NCBI RefSeq assembly: GCF_002210425.1
Contig: NZ_MWQK01000007.1
Coordinates: forward strand, 124,001 to 188,000
Source of the DNA: Fibrobacter sp. UWB2
GTDB taxonomy: Bacteria; Fibrobacterota; Fibrobacteria; Fibrobacterales; Fibrobacteraceae
DNA: 64,000 nucleotides
Direction of reading: 5' to 3'
Shown here in pieces: positions 26,662 to 35,211 of the stretch (within the stretch, counting starts at the first letter, position 1; every line of letters starts with the position of its first letter). A model generated the notes under the pieces. That model searched no databases, was not told the DNA's origin, and saw only the letters and a list, made by a program, of their open reading frames with translations. A program made the position numbers and the translations under genes.

Positions 26662-27488
26662 ACTGCTTCGTTTTCTACCTTGCAGAAAGACCTTCGTTTT
26701 ACCAGTATCTGGAAGGGCAGAACCTTGCTGTCAATACGATGGATTCGTATTGCTGGACAGCGGACTTCTTCAAGTCGCATTTCGGACGGTTCGGTCGTAA
26801 GTCGCTGGCTGATTATAAGAGTTTTCTTTTAGAAAATTACAAACCCAAAACTGTTAATTTGCGAATTCAGGGCATCAACAAGTATTTGGATTTTGCAGGC
26901 AAATCGAAGTTACGGATCAAGAATGTCAAGGTTCAGCAAAAAAGTTTTCTGGAAAATGTCATTAGCGATGCCGATTACAAATTTTTGAAAACTAGTCTAT
27001 TGCAAGATGGTCAAATCAAGTGGTATTTTGTAGTGTGGTTTCTTTCGGCGACGGGCGCCCGCGTAGGGGAGCTTGTGAAACTCAAAGTGGAACATGTCGA
27101 GTGCGGATTTTTTGACATCTACGGAAAAGGTGGAAAGTTGCGTCGGCTCTACATTCCTGAGACTTTGCAAAAAGAAGCTTTGAAATGGCTTGCGAAGGAT
27201 GGACGGTCGAGTGGATACCTTTTCTTGAATCGTTTTGGCAAGCAAATTACCCCGCGGGGAATTGCCTCGCAACTGAAAACGTTCGCAAAGAAATATGGCC
27301 TAGACGAAGCCGTTGTTTATCCCCATTCGTTCCGTCACCGGTTTGCCAAGAATTTCTTGGAGAAACGGAATGACATCGCTCTGCTTGCTGATCTCATGGG
27401 GCACGAACATATCGAAACTACACGTATATATTTGCGCCAGACTGCAAGTGAACAACGTGAAGTTGTGAATAAGGTGGTGACGTGGTAA
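26658..27488 (+). CDS. tyrosine recombinase, candidate hsdS invertase
   Basis: 276 residues. N-terminal SAM-like core-binding domain (about 5-95) and C-terminal catalytic domain with the complete set: Arg135 (GARVGEL), Lys160 (GKGGK), His223 and Arg226 (HSFRHRF), His249 (GHEHIETT), Tyr258 (IYLR). The size matches the short XerC/D-like recombinases found next to invertible hsdS genes in Bacteroidota and Firmicutes. It starts inside the last codons of the ORF6N gene. The nearest plausible substrate is the 20-bp inverted repeat pair in hsdS, 1.2 kb upstream. The role as HsdS invertase is inference. Confidence 0.92.
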   Translation: MNCFVFYLAERPSFYQYLEGQNLAVNTMDSYCWTADFFKSHFGRFGRKSLADYKSFLLENYKPKTVNLRIQGINKYLDFAGKSKLRIKNVKVQQKSFLENVISDADYKFLKTSLLQDGQIKWYFVVWFLSATGARVGELVKLKVEHVECGFFDIYGKGGKLRRLYIPETLQKEALKWLAKDGRSSGYLFLNRFGKQITPRGIASQLKTFAKKYGLDEAVVYPHSFRHRFAKNFLEKRNDIALLADLMGHEHIETTRIYLRQTASEQREVVNKVVTW

Positions 27489-27501
27489 ATTTATACAAAC
27501 T

Positions 27502-27531
27502 AAAAAGTCCGCGTTTCCTAGCGGACTTTTT
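27502..27531 (+). terminator. bidirectional terminator between recombinase and TraB gene
   Basis: Eleven-bp stem AAAAAGTCCGC/GCGGACTTTTT with an 8-nt loop; T-runs on both strands. It ends the defence-island operon and can serve the convergent gene at 27578. Confidence 0.9.
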
Positions 27532-27577
27532 GTACAAATTTCCTAACCCCTAAAACTAAACCCTTAATACCTATAAA

Positions 27578-28795
27578 CTAAAATGCCTGATAAATCTTGA
27601 AAATCGCGAGAATTTTACCGATAATGGCTGGAATTCCCGGACACAAGAAGCAGAGGATGACTCTCGTCACTCGGTTCTTCCACCAGCGCCTGACCTGCCA
27701 GATGTCGTCTGTAAGCGTTTCCATTTCAGATACGCGCGGTGGTCGTACGTAAACCTGCGTCAGGGCTGTAAAGAATCCAACCCCGATAAGCGGTGTAAGC
27801 CCCGTAAACGGAGCCATGACCAGCGCCACAAGTACGGTCAACGGATGGCCGCCTGCGATGATTGCACCGAGCATGGCGCCACCGCCAGTCAGCATGGCCC
27901 ACTGCAGGCTCAGCTGTCCGGCCTTCTCGATTCCAGCAAAATAGCCGACAAGCACGATGCTTGCAATAATCGCAAGAGTGATGGTCCAACCGATAATCTT
28001 CCAGATGGCCGTTCCCTTCGGGATGACGGAAATCGATTCTTCGCTTGGGAGTTCCTTGTTTTCTTCGATGATGCCTGCGATGCCGCGCATGTGACCTGCG
28101 CCCACGACTGCGACGACCTTGTCGCCCGGAGCGTTCTTGATCTTGCTCGCGAGGAACTGGTCGCGTTCATCGATGAGCACCTGTTTCACTTCGGGGAATG
28201 TCTTTCCGAACTCCTGCATCATGGAGTTGAGGGCGTCCTTCTCCTTGATTTTCTGGAGCTCTTCTTCGCTAATCTCGGTTTTGTCGAAAATGCTTGCGAA
28301 AAGCCCGCCGAGCAAGCTGAACTTGCGGTACCACGGAGTGCAGGCCCAGGTGCGCTTGAGCGTAATCTTGATGTCGCGGTCCGCGAGCACAATGGGGATG
28401 TTCTTCTCGTTTGCAACGTCAACCGCCTCCTTCAGTTCGGAGCCCGGCTTGACTCCTGTTTGTGCGCCCATGCGTTTCTGGTATGAACCGAGCACGAGGT
28501 TTGCAATGAGGGTGGCGAGCTGTTTTTTACGAATCACGTCTCTCAGGTCTGTATTCTTCCAGCGGTTCGGGTCCTGGATGGACTTGAGCCTGCCTTCGTC
28601 GAGTTCCACGCAAACTGTATCCGGGTTTTCCGTTTCAATCGTTTCGTGGACTAAATCTTTGGAAATCTGTGAAATGTGTGCTGTACCGACAAGGACGATC
28701 TCCCTGTTATCCTTGGTGTGGATACGGTAAATGTCGGACTTTTCGCCCGTTACAGGTTCCTTGGTTTCTACAGACTGAGAATTGGTTTCGTTCAT
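27578..28795 (-). CDS. TraB/PrgY family membrane protein
   Basis: 405 residues. N-terminal TraB domain (about 20-255): VLVGTAHISQISKDLV with the conserved GTAH, CVELDEGR, VLADRDIKITL and VAVVGAGHMRGI. These are the conserved His/Glu positions of the TraB-GumN (Tiki-like) metalloprotease-related fold. The C-terminal 130 residues carry four or so membrane helices. Enterococcal members inhibit a peptide pheromone; in other bacteria the role is unknown. Monocistronic, convergent with the recombinase gene. There is no signal peptide, so the TraB domain is likely cytosolic. Confidence 0.87.
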   Translation of the reverse strand: MNETNSQSVETKEPVTGEKSDIYRIHTKDNREIVLVGTAHISQISKDLVHETIETENPDTVCVELDEGRLKSIQDPNRWKNTDLRDVIRKKQLATLIANLVLGSYQKRMGAQTGVKPGSELKEAVDVANEKNIPIVLADRDIKITLKRTWACTPWYRKFSLLGGLFASIFDKTEISEEELQKIKEKDALNSMMQEFGKTFPEVKQVLIDERDQFLASKIKNAPGDKVVAVVGAGHMRGIAGIIEENKELPSEESISVIPKGTAIWKIIGWTITLAIIASIVLVGYFAGIEKAGQLSLQWAMLTGGGAMLGAIIAGGHPLTVLVALVMAPFTGLTPLIGVGFFTALTQVYVRPPRVSEMETLTDDIWQVRRWWKNRVTRVILCFLCPGIPAIIGKILAIFKIYQAF

Positions 28796-28886
28796 ATGGT
28801 AGACGTAATGTAGAAAAAGATGGGGCTTTTTTTCGAAAAGTGGTTGATTTGGGCACTTTTTGTGGCAAAAACGGAAAAAAGTTAGA

Positions 28887-28915
28887 ATGACATATTTAAT
28901 AAATAAGTGTATATT
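28887..28915 (+). promoter_or_regulatory. promoter of the lipoprotein gene at 28946
   Basis: ATGACA (28887-28892), 17-bp spacer, TATATT (28910-28915) followed by TTGG. The ribosome-binding site CGGAGGAG lies just before the ATG. Confidence 0.65.
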
Positions 28916-28945
28916 TTGGTAGGATTTTTTTCGGAGGAGTACCCC

Positions 28946-29542
28946 ATGAAAAAATTATTGCTTATTTTGTCTACAATTGGTTTGGTCCTTATGGGTTGCG
29001 CAGGCACGCCGAAGGACGATGGCGAGGGCTTGGATAACGCACTCGTGTCTTTCACCTCTAGCATCCAGAGCTCCCGTTGGCAAGAAGCCTTGAGCTATGT
29101 GACTCCGGACGAAGCTCGCCAGATTGGTACGTCTGATGGCTATGAATTTTTGCCGGAATACCAGACTGCCGCAAGCCGTCTCCCGCTTTCTACGCTCCGC
29201 AAGGCTAACCTCTCGCTCGATGGCGATGGCCGTCTCGTGGGTATCAAGGCTGTCATGGACGAAACCAACGAACGCTACAAGGTTTCCGAAGACCAGGCTA
29301 AGGTCGGCACGAACTTGAAGCAGATGGAAGACGACCGCATCAAGCGCCGCCTCGAAGAAGGTCAGAAGATTCTCCAGGAAGAAGAAGCTACTGCCCATCA
29401 GGAACAGCAGGTCGAAGTTCTCACCAACCGCCTTACCGACGACGAAAAGCGCAAGTATGGCAGCACCGGTGAACTCCTCGCTCCGGAATCCACTCGCGAA
29501 GATGGCACTGCTGAAGAATCCTACAACGGCGAATACAGATAA
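28946..29542 (+). CDS. small lipoprotein with Glu-rich coiled coil
   Basis: 198 residues. Lipobox LMGCAG (Cys18). An alpha/beta region (about 35-110; VSFTSSIQSSRWQEALSYVTPDE resembles NTF2-like SnoaL/Lumazine-binding-type proteins, a weak hint) is followed by a charged helix (about 125-175, EDDRIKRRLEEGQKILQEEE) and an acidic tail. No known function. The ATG at 28946 follows GGAGG; the frame opens at 28907 inside the promoter. Ends in a terminator at 29577. Confidence 0.75.
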   Translation: MKKLLLILSTIGLVLMGCAGTPKDDGEGLDNALVSFTSSIQSSRWQEALSYVTPDEARQIGTSDGYEFLPEYQTAASRLPLSTLRKANLSLDGDGRLVGIKAVMDETNERYKVSEDQAKVGTNLKQMEDDRIKRRLEEGQKILQEEEATAHQEQQVEVLTNRLTDDEKRKYGSTGELLAPESTREDGTAEESYNGEYR

Positions 29543-29576
29543 TCAGTCGTTTTTAGCTCAATCTTTTTGTAGATTT

Positions 29577-29607
29577 TCCCTCGACGGTTAGTCGGGGGAT
29601 TTTTTTT
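29577..29607 (+). terminator. terminator after the lipoprotein gene
   Basis: Nine-bp stem TCCCTCGAC/GTCGGGGGA (one T-G pair) with a 5-nt loop, then eight T. It ends only 12 bp before the next start, so it may also act as an attenuator for it. Confidence 0.85.
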
Positions 29608-29618
29608 AGGAGTGTCCC

Positions 29619-30068
29619 ATGAAAGGATTTTTTGCTCTATTGGCCTTGCTCATGACCCTAGCCCTTGTGGCTTGCGGTTCGGACTGGAGTGTAGGTCCTG
29701 ATGACGGTGGGGCCTCTTTCAACAGGCGCTTCCACTATTATTATGAGGTGGACTGCCGTTACGATGCCTTTGGCCAGCCCTATGACTGCTCGGACACCTA
29801 TTCTATGTCGCCTTCCATGGTCGTTGACTTGCGGGTGACCCGCGATGGCTATGCCACCCTTTGCGTCGATGATAATTGCTCTTACTATGACCCGCGCGAC
29901 TACGATGTCGGTTATAATCATGGGACGCGCTATTATGATTTTGAGGGGTATGATACCCGCATGGTTATCTATGCCGACGGCTCCGAACTCGTTTACATCG
30001 ACACCTACAAAGGCGATGCATACTATTATTACTACGATAACCCGGACTATTACGACGATTACTATTGA
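29619..30068 (+). CDS. Tyr/Asp-rich small lipoprotein
   Basis: 149 residues. Lipobox LVACG (Cys19). The mature part is very rich in Tyr and Asp, ending in a YYYYYDNPDYYDDYY tail, with four Cys in pairs. No recognised domain. The composition suggests a surface-exposed binding or matrix protein, but function is unknown. The ATG has GGAG upstream. Confidence 0.7.
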   Translation: MKGFFALLALLMTLALVACGSDWSVGPDDGGASFNRRFHYYYEVDCRYDAFGQPYDCSDTYSMSPSMVVDLRVTRDGYATLCVDDNCSYYDPRDYDVGYNHGTRYYDFEGYDTRMVIYADGSELVYIDTYKGDAYYYYYDNPDYYDDYY

Positions 30069-30093
30069 TTTCACTGGGGAGATTTTCTATCTT
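30065..30093 (+). promoter_or_regulatory. promoter of cmk
   Basis: TTGATT (30065-30070), 17-bp spacer, TATCTT (30088-30093). The cmk ATG starts 11 nt after the -10 box, so the transcript would be leaderless or have a leader of only a few bases. The -35 overlaps the end of the preceding gene. Confidence 0.6.
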
Positions 30094-30104
30094 TAGCCCC
30101 ACTC

Positions 30105-30773
30105 ATGAGTAATTCGGAAAATTTTGTTATCGCCCTTGATGGGGGCTCTGGCACAGGCAAGAGTACCACTGCAAAGATTATTGCAAAGAAATTGGGCATT
30201 ACCTACCTCGACACAGGTGCGATGTACCGCGCCGTGACGCTTGCCGCCCTCGATGCGGGTCTTGCTGCTGAAGAAGGTCCGGCTATGGACGAATTGCTCT
30301 CTAACCTCACGCTCGGGTTCGATTCCGAAAACCACATCCTCATTAACGGTGTCTGCCGCGAATCTGAAATCCGTGGCATGCGCGTATCGAGCAACGTGAG
30401 CATCTACTGCGCCCTCCCGTCGGTCCGCGCCGCAATGACCAAGCAGCAGCGTGAAATCGGCAAGAAGCAGAGTTGCATTCTGGATGGCCGCGACATCGGA
30501 ACCGTCGTATTCCCCGATGCGAAGTACAAGTTTTTCATGGTGACGGACGTGAAGGTCCGCGCCGAACGCCGCTACAAGGAACTCCTTGAAAAAGGCGAAA
30601 AAGTTACCCTCGAAGAAGTCCTCAACAATCTGGTCGAACGCGACCGTCTGGACTCCTCTCGTGCGACCGCCCCGTTGAAGAAGGCGGACGATGCTATTGA
30701 AATTGACACTACACACATCTCAATCGAACAACAGGTTCAAAAGATTCTTGACTACGTAGGTGTAGTGGCGTAG
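30105..30773 (+). CDS. cmk: cytidylate kinase
   Basis: 222 residues. Phosphorylates CMP/dCMP with ATP in pyrimidine nucleotide salvage. Walker A GGSGTGKS (13-20), TYLDTGAMYRAVT, the CMP-binding DGRDIGTVVFPDA and RAERRYKEL lid are typical. No Shine-Dalgarno is evident before the ATG; see the promoter entry. rpsA follows after 35 bp, the same cmk-rpsA order as in many bacteria. Confidence 0.96.
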   Translation: MSNSENFVIALDGGSGTGKSTTAKIIAKKLGITYLDTGAMYRAVTLAALDAGLAAEEGPAMDELLSNLTLGFDSENHILINGVCRESEIRGMRVSSNVSIYCALPSVRAAMTKQQREIGKKQSCILDGRDIGTVVFPDAKYKFFMVTDVKVRAERRYKELLEKGEKVTLEEVLNNLVERDRLDSSRATAPLKKADDAIEIDTTHISIEQQVQKILDYVGVVA

Positions 30774-30808
30774 CCTGAATCCTTTAAACCACAACCCAAT
30801 TAACTAAT

Positions 30809-32581
30809 ATGTCTCAAAATCTCAAATTCGGAACTCAAGAAGATCTCGAAGAAATTCTCGCCGCCCAGGGTGAATGCTCCCCGGACTTCCGCAAGGCCAA
30901 CGCTGACGTCTATGCCGGCATGGGCTGCCTCGAACAGGGCAAGCTCGTCACGGGTAAGATCAGCCAGGTGAACGACCAGGAAGTTCTCGTCGACGTGAAC
31001 TACAAGTCCGAAGGCGTTATTGATCGCGCCGAATTCAAGGATACTGATTCTCTCGAACTCGGTTCCGAAATCGAAGTGTTCGTCGAAAAGCTCGAAGACG
31101 AAGACGGTCGCCTCATCCTCTCCAAGCAGAAGGCTGACTTCGTTCGCGTGTGGGATCGCATCCACGCTGCATTCGAAAACAACGAAGTCGTACGCGGCAC
31201 TCTCACGAAGCGCATCAAGGGCGGCGTTGTCGTCGACCTCTTTGGTATCGATGCCTTCCTCCCGGGCTCTCAGATCGACCTCCGTCAGATTCCGGACATC
31301 AACGCTCTTATCGGCCAGGAATTCGACCTCAAGGTTATCAAGGTCAACAAGGCTCGTCGCAACATCGTCGTTTCTCGCCGTGTTGTTCTCGAAGAAGAAC
31401 GCAACAAGCAGCGTGGCGACGTTCTCGAAACTCTCGAGAAGAACCAGGTCCGCAAGGGTATCGTCAAGAACATCACCGACTTTGGTGCATTCATCGACCT
31501 TGGCGGCGTAGATGGCCTCCTCCACATCACCGACATGAGCTACAAGCGCATCAACCACCCGTCCGAAATGCTCCAGCTCGGTCAGGAAGTCGAAGTCATG
31601 GTTCTCGACTTCAACGACAAGAAGGAACGCATCTCTCTCGGCATGAAGCAGCTTAAGCCGCATCCGTGGAAGGATATCGCTGAACGTTATCCGGAAGGCG
31701 CTATCGTCAAGGGTAAGGTTGTTTCCATCACTGATTACGGTGCATTCGTCGAACTCGACAGCGGTGTTGAAGGTCTCATCCACGTTTCTGAAATGTCCTG
31801 GACCCAGCACGTCAAGCACCCGTCCAAAATCCTCACCGTTGGTCAGGAAGTCGAAGCTGTTGTTCTCAAGGTTGAAGAAGATGCAGAACGTATCTCTCTC
31901 GGCATGAAGCAGCTCGAATCTGATCCGTGGGATTCTATCGAAACTGAACTTCCGCCGGGCGCACGCGTCGTCGGTGAAATCCGCAACATCGCTTCCTTCG
32001 GCGCATTCGTCGAAATCAAGGAAGGTGTTGATGGCCTCATCCACGTCTCTGACATGTCCTGGACCAAGAAGATCACCCACCCGAACGAAATGGTCAAGAA
32101 GGGTGACAAGGTTGAATGCGTCGTTCTCGCCGTCGATAAGGAAAAACGCCGCATTTCTCTCTCCATGAAGCACCTCACCGAAGACCCGTGGGATTCTATC
32201 GATTCCACCTACCCGGTTGACTCCGAAGTCAAGGGCAAGATCGTTCGCATGCTCGACCGCGGCGTCGTGGTTGAACTCGCTGACGGTATCGAAGGCTTCA
32301 TCCCGGTCTCCAAGCTCACCGCTGAATACATCAAGGTTCCGGCCGATGCATTCAAGGTTGGCGACGAAGTTCCGGCTGTCGTGACCGAAATCGATCAGAA
32401 CAACCGCAAGATCTATCTCTCCGTTGTTGACTACTTCAAGAACCGTGAATCCGCTGAACTCAAGGCTTGGATGGACTCCCACAAGCCGGGCGAAAACGGC
32501 ACCACGATTGGCGAAGCTGTTGCTCCGAAGAAGAAGGCTTCCAAGAAGAAGGCTGAAAAGTCCGAAGAAGCTGAAGCTTAA
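30809..32581 (+). CDS. rpsA: 30S ribosomal protein S1
   Basis: 590 residues. RNA-binding ribosomal protein that helps load mRNA on the 30S subunit. Six S1/OB repeats are visible, starting about residues 45, 130, 215, 300, 385 and 475, with the GAFVEL/GVEGLIHVSEMSW-type core clearest in repeats 3-5. The C-terminal tail is Lys/Ala-rich (KKKASKKKAEK). Codon use is strongly biased (CTC, GTC, GAA, AAG), as expected of a highly expressed gene. Follows cmk; terminator at 32608. There is no strong Shine-Dalgarno before its own ATG, in keeping with autoregulation known in other species. Confidence 0.96.
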   Translation: MSQNLKFGTQEDLEEILAAQGECSPDFRKANADVYAGMGCLEQGKLVTGKISQVNDQEVLVDVNYKSEGVIDRAEFKDTDSLELGSEIEVFVEKLEDEDGRLILSKQKADFVRVWDRIHAAFENNEVVRGTLTKRIKGGVVVDLFGIDAFLPGSQIDLRQIPDINALIGQEFDLKVIKVNKARRNIVVSRRVVLEEERNKQRGDVLETLEKNQVRKGIVKNITDFGAFIDLGGVDGLLHITDMSYKRINHPSEMLQLGQEVEVMVLDFNDKKERISLGMKQLKPHPWKDIAERYPEGAIVKGKVVSITDYGAFVELDSGVEGLIHVSEMSWTQHVKHPSKILTVGQEVEAVVLKVEEDAERISLGMKQLESDPWDSIETELPPGARVVGEIRNIASFGAFVEIKEGVDGLIHVSDMSWTKKITHPNEMVKKGDKVECVVLAVDKEKRRISLSMKHLTEDPWDSIDSTYPVDSEVKGKIVRMLDRGVVVELADGIEGFIPVSKLTAEYIKVPADAFKVGDEVPAVVTEIDQNNRKIYLSVVDYFKNRESAELKAWMDSHKPGENGTTIGEAVAPKKKASKKKAEKSEEAEA

Positions 32582-32607
32582 TTTGGTTTCAAACTAAAGC
32601 TTAAAGG

Positions 32608-32637
32608 AATCCCGCAGGCAACTGTGGGATTTCTTTT
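32608..32637 (+). terminator. terminator of cmk-rpsA
   Basis: Ten-bp stem AATCCCGCAG/CTGTGGGATT with a GCAA loop, then TTCTTTT. Confidence 0.88.
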
Positions 32638-32668
32638 ATGACCGCTCGGCTCTATAGCAGTATAGAAC

Positions 32669-32734
32669 ATCCGTCTTCGCCTCGCTCTCGCCATCACGAC
32701 TCGTTTTTTACGAGTCGCTTATGGCTCACGGATG
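32669..32734. repeat. nested palindrome, REP-like
   Basis: Three concentric inverted pairs: CATCCGT/ACGGATG outermost, GCCAT/ATGGC, and CGACTCG/CGAGTCG around TTTTTTA. It lies between rpsA and the acyltransferase gene, after the rpsA terminator. It could fold as a long hairpin in RNA or DNA. Confidence 0.6.
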
Positions 32735-32786
32735 CTCGCTTTACTTGTCTCCATGGAATTCCCGATAAATTTTATATTATTGCAAT

Positions 32787-33830
32787 ATGGAACTTCGCGA
32801 ATCCCGCATCACAAAACGCATCGCCTGGATTGACATTTGCAAGGCTCTCGCCATTAGCTTAGTCGCACTCGGCCACATGCAATCTATTTACCTTGTCAAT
32901 GAAACTATTTTCGCTTTTGCCATGCCCGCGTTCTTTTTCCTCTCCGGCTACACTTTTGAACGCTCGGCGAACGCTCCATTCCTAGAACTCCTCCGAAAAA
33001 AGTTCCACAGCCTAGTCATTCCGTATTTTGGATTTTCTGCGATTCTTTTTGCGTTCTGGTTCTTGGTGCGCCGCAATTTTGGCCTGTCGTACGAGACCCA
33101 TGCGACTGTCACTGACGTCTTGATGCAGATCCTGTGCGGGACGAACAGCACGTTCTTTGTGACTCCTCTTTGGTTTTTGACTTGCCTTTTTGTGGTAGAA
33201 ATCCTCTTTTGGTGCTTGCTCCGCATTCGGAAAAAGTTCCTGAGGGTGACCATAATTGCTTTGCTTTTTATTCCGGGACTTATTTACTGGACTTATATGG
33301 ATATGTTGCAGTTGCCGCATGTTTTCTGGAATTTTGATCAGGCGAGTTTCTTTCTTTCGTGTCTAGCCATTGGTTTTGTCGCATCGAAGAGGAATTTAGT
33401 TGAAAAATTACTTTGTTCTTTAAAACGTAATTTATTTGTGGTTTTAGTTTCGGTAATTGTATTTGCGCTAGTATTTGCCGTCCGTGAAAAAACAACGTCT
33501 CCTTTGCTTTTTGTGTCGATGCAGGCAATGATGACTTTTTCTAGCTTGCTCGCTTTTGTTGCGATTTGCAAATCCATTCGCGAAAGAGCTGTCCTGAATT
33601 TTATCGGGCAGAATACGATTACGATTTTGGCGTTGCATATCATGGTACAGAGCATCTTGCGTGGCGTGCTATTCAAGGTTTTCCATGTGGCGCCTGAATG
33701 GATTGAAACCTCGCTAATCGTGAGCGTTGTGTTGACTCTCGTGACGATTGCGGCTCTCGTTCCCGTCATTCTGCTGATTAATAGATTTACCCCCTGGCTC
33801 GCCGGGAAAAGGCTTAGTGCTCTCAAATGA
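32787..33830 (+). CDS. acyltransferase 3 family membrane protein
   Basis: 347 residues. OafA-like integral membrane acyltransferase: N-terminal RIAWIDICKALAISLVALGHM with the conserved Asp and His, PAFFFLSGYTF, and about ten membrane helices. Likely modifies a surface polysaccharide. Paralogue of the gene at 5265 but diverged. The ATG has no Shine-Dalgarno; a TATATT box ends 8 nt before it, suggesting leaderless translation. Stands alone between rpsA and coaBC. Confidence 0.87.
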   Translation: MELRESRITKRIAWIDICKALAISLVALGHMQSIYLVNETIFAFAMPAFFFLSGYTFERSANAPFLELLRKKFHSLVIPYFGFSAILFAFWFLVRRNFGLSYETHATVTDVLMQILCGTNSTFFVTPLWFLTCLFVVEILFWCLLRIRKKFLRVTIIALLFIPGLIYWTYMDMLQLPHVFWNFDQASFFLSCLAIGFVASKRNLVEKLLCSLKRNLFVVLVSVIVFALVFAVREKTTSPLLFVSMQAMMTFSSLLAFVAICKSIRERAVLNFIGQNTITILALHIMVQSILRGVLFKVFHVAPEWIETSLIVSVVLTLVTIAALVPVILLINRFTPWLAGKRLSALK

Positions 33831-33900
33831 CATCGTTGCGATACTAGAAACTAATAACTATTAACTAGTAACTAAATTTTAAATTGCTATTTTAATGGCT

Positions 33901-35202
33901 ATGAATCTCGCTGGAAAGAAAATCCTTCTTGGAGTCTCGGGCGGAATTGCCGCCTACAAGTCTTGTGAACTCTTGCGCCTGTTGCAAAAGAAAGGCGCCG
34001 AAGTGCGCGTCTGCATGACCGAAGCCGCTACACAGTTCGTGGCCCCGCTTACGTTTGCAAGCCTCTCCAAGTGCCCGGTTTACCTGAAAAATGGCGCCGT
34101 TGAAGCGCGCCCGTTCCAGCATATCGATTTCCCGCGTTGGGCCGACCTTTATCTCGTCGTTCCGGCGACCGCGAATGTCATCGGAAAATTTGTCTATGGC
34201 ATTGCTGATGACCCAGTGAGCCTTTGCTTTATGAGCTGCACGGGTCCGCGTTTTATTGCCCCCGCAATGAATGTCGCGATGTTCAATTCCCCGGCGGTCA
34301 AGCGCAACCTCGAAACGCTCCGCAGTTTTGAAAATACGTTCGTGATGGACAGCCCGGCGGGCGAACTCGCCTGTGGCGAAGTTGGCAAAGGTCGCCTCCT
34401 CGACCCTGCGGAAATCGTGGAATATTTGGAAGCTAGTAGTGTCATCCTGAGCGAAGTGCCGCGCGCGAAGTCGAAGGATCTTCAAGCTCTTCCTGCTGAA
34501 AATGAAGTGGATCCGACGCTTCCCGGTTACGGCAAGAAGGTCCTCATCACGGCTGGTCGCACCGAAGAAGCGATTGACCCGGTGCGTTACATTAGCAACC
34601 GCAGCAGCGGAAAGACTGCTGTTGCCATTGCCGCGACGTTCCTGGCGAACGGCTTTGATGTGAGCGTTGTCGCTGGCCCGATGGAAGCTGAATTTCCGGG
34701 TGCCGTCCACGTGACAAAAATCAAGAGCGCTTGCGACATGCATAAGGCTGTTCTTGAACAGATGAAGAATGCCGATGTGCTCGTGCATTGCGCCGCCGTG
34801 GCCGATTATCGCCCGAAGGTGGCCGCTACAGAAAAAATCAAGGATAGCCGTAGTCAGCTCGTTTTGGAACTTGAACCGAATCCGAACATCTTGCGTGACA
34901 GCGTCGCGCAAAAGCGTGCGGACCAGGTCATTGTCGGTTTTGCGCTTGAAACGGACCACTTCAAGGAACATGCGGCCGAGAAGCTCAAGAAGAGCGGCGC
35001 CGATGCGCTACTCCTCAATGCCCCTGTGGCTGCGAACAGCGGTTTTGGTTTTGACGAAGTCCGTTACACGTTAATCCGCGCGAACTCTCGCAATGCACAA
35101 AATGCGGCTGAGGTTGAAATTCCCGAGATGAAGATGGGTTCTAAAATCGATCTCGCACAAGAAATTGTAGATTTTAGCCTTGATCAGTTAAAGAACGCTT
35201 AG
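33901..35202 (+). CDS. coaBC: bifunctional phosphopantothenoylcysteine decarboxylase / phosphopantothenate-cysteine ligase
   Basis: 433 residues. Two steps of coenzyme A synthesis: CoaB joins cysteine to 4'-phosphopantothenate and CoaC decarboxylates the product (FMN). CoaC domain about 1-178: LLGVSGGIAAYKS, catalytic His74 in QHIDFPRWADL, PAMN (121-124), active Cys in GELACGEVGKGRL (about 158). CoaB domain about 210-433: VLITAGRTEEAIDPVRYISNRSSGK. Residues 181-195 between the domains come from an in-frame TGTCAT repeat. An in-frame ATG at 33895 exists; 33901 (MNLAGKKI) fits the family start and lies 7 nt after a TATTTT box, suggesting a leaderless mRNA. Confidence 0.95.
   Translation: MNLAGKKILLGVSGGIAAYKSCELLRLLQKKGAEVRVCMTEAATQFVAPLTFASLSKCPVYLKNGAVEARPFQHIDFPRWADLYLVVPATANVIGKFVYGIADDPVSLCFMSCTGPRFIAPAMNVAMFNSPAVKRNLETLRSFENTFVMDSPAGELACGEVGKGRLLDPAEIVEYLEASSVILSEVPRAKSKDLQALPAENEVDPTLPGYGKKVLITAGRTEEAIDPVRYISNRSSGKTAVAIAATFLANGFDVSVVAGPMEAEFPGAVHVTKIKSACDMHKAVLEQMKNADVLVHCAAVADYRPKVAATEKIKDSRSQLVLELEPNPNILRDSVAQKRADQVIVGFALETDHFKEHAAEKLKKSGADALLLNAPVAANSGFGFDEVRYTLIRANSRNAQNAAEVEIPEMKMGSKIDLAQEIVDFSLDQLKNA
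34440..34484 (+). repeat. TGTCATCCTGAGCG repeat inserted in frame in coaBC
   Basis: Same ends as the copies at 4751 and 23656, with central GTGCCGCGCGC. It encodes VILSEVPRAKSKDLQ in the CoaC-CoaB linker. The first half is read in a different frame from the copy in hsdS and the second half in the same frame. Confidence 0.85.
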
Positions 35203-35211
35203 AGGAACGGT

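Noticed and set aside
30800-32482. 560-codon open frame opposite rpsA
   Set aside because: Antisense shadow caused by the biased codon use of rpsA; repetitive low-information protein mirrors the S1 repeats.
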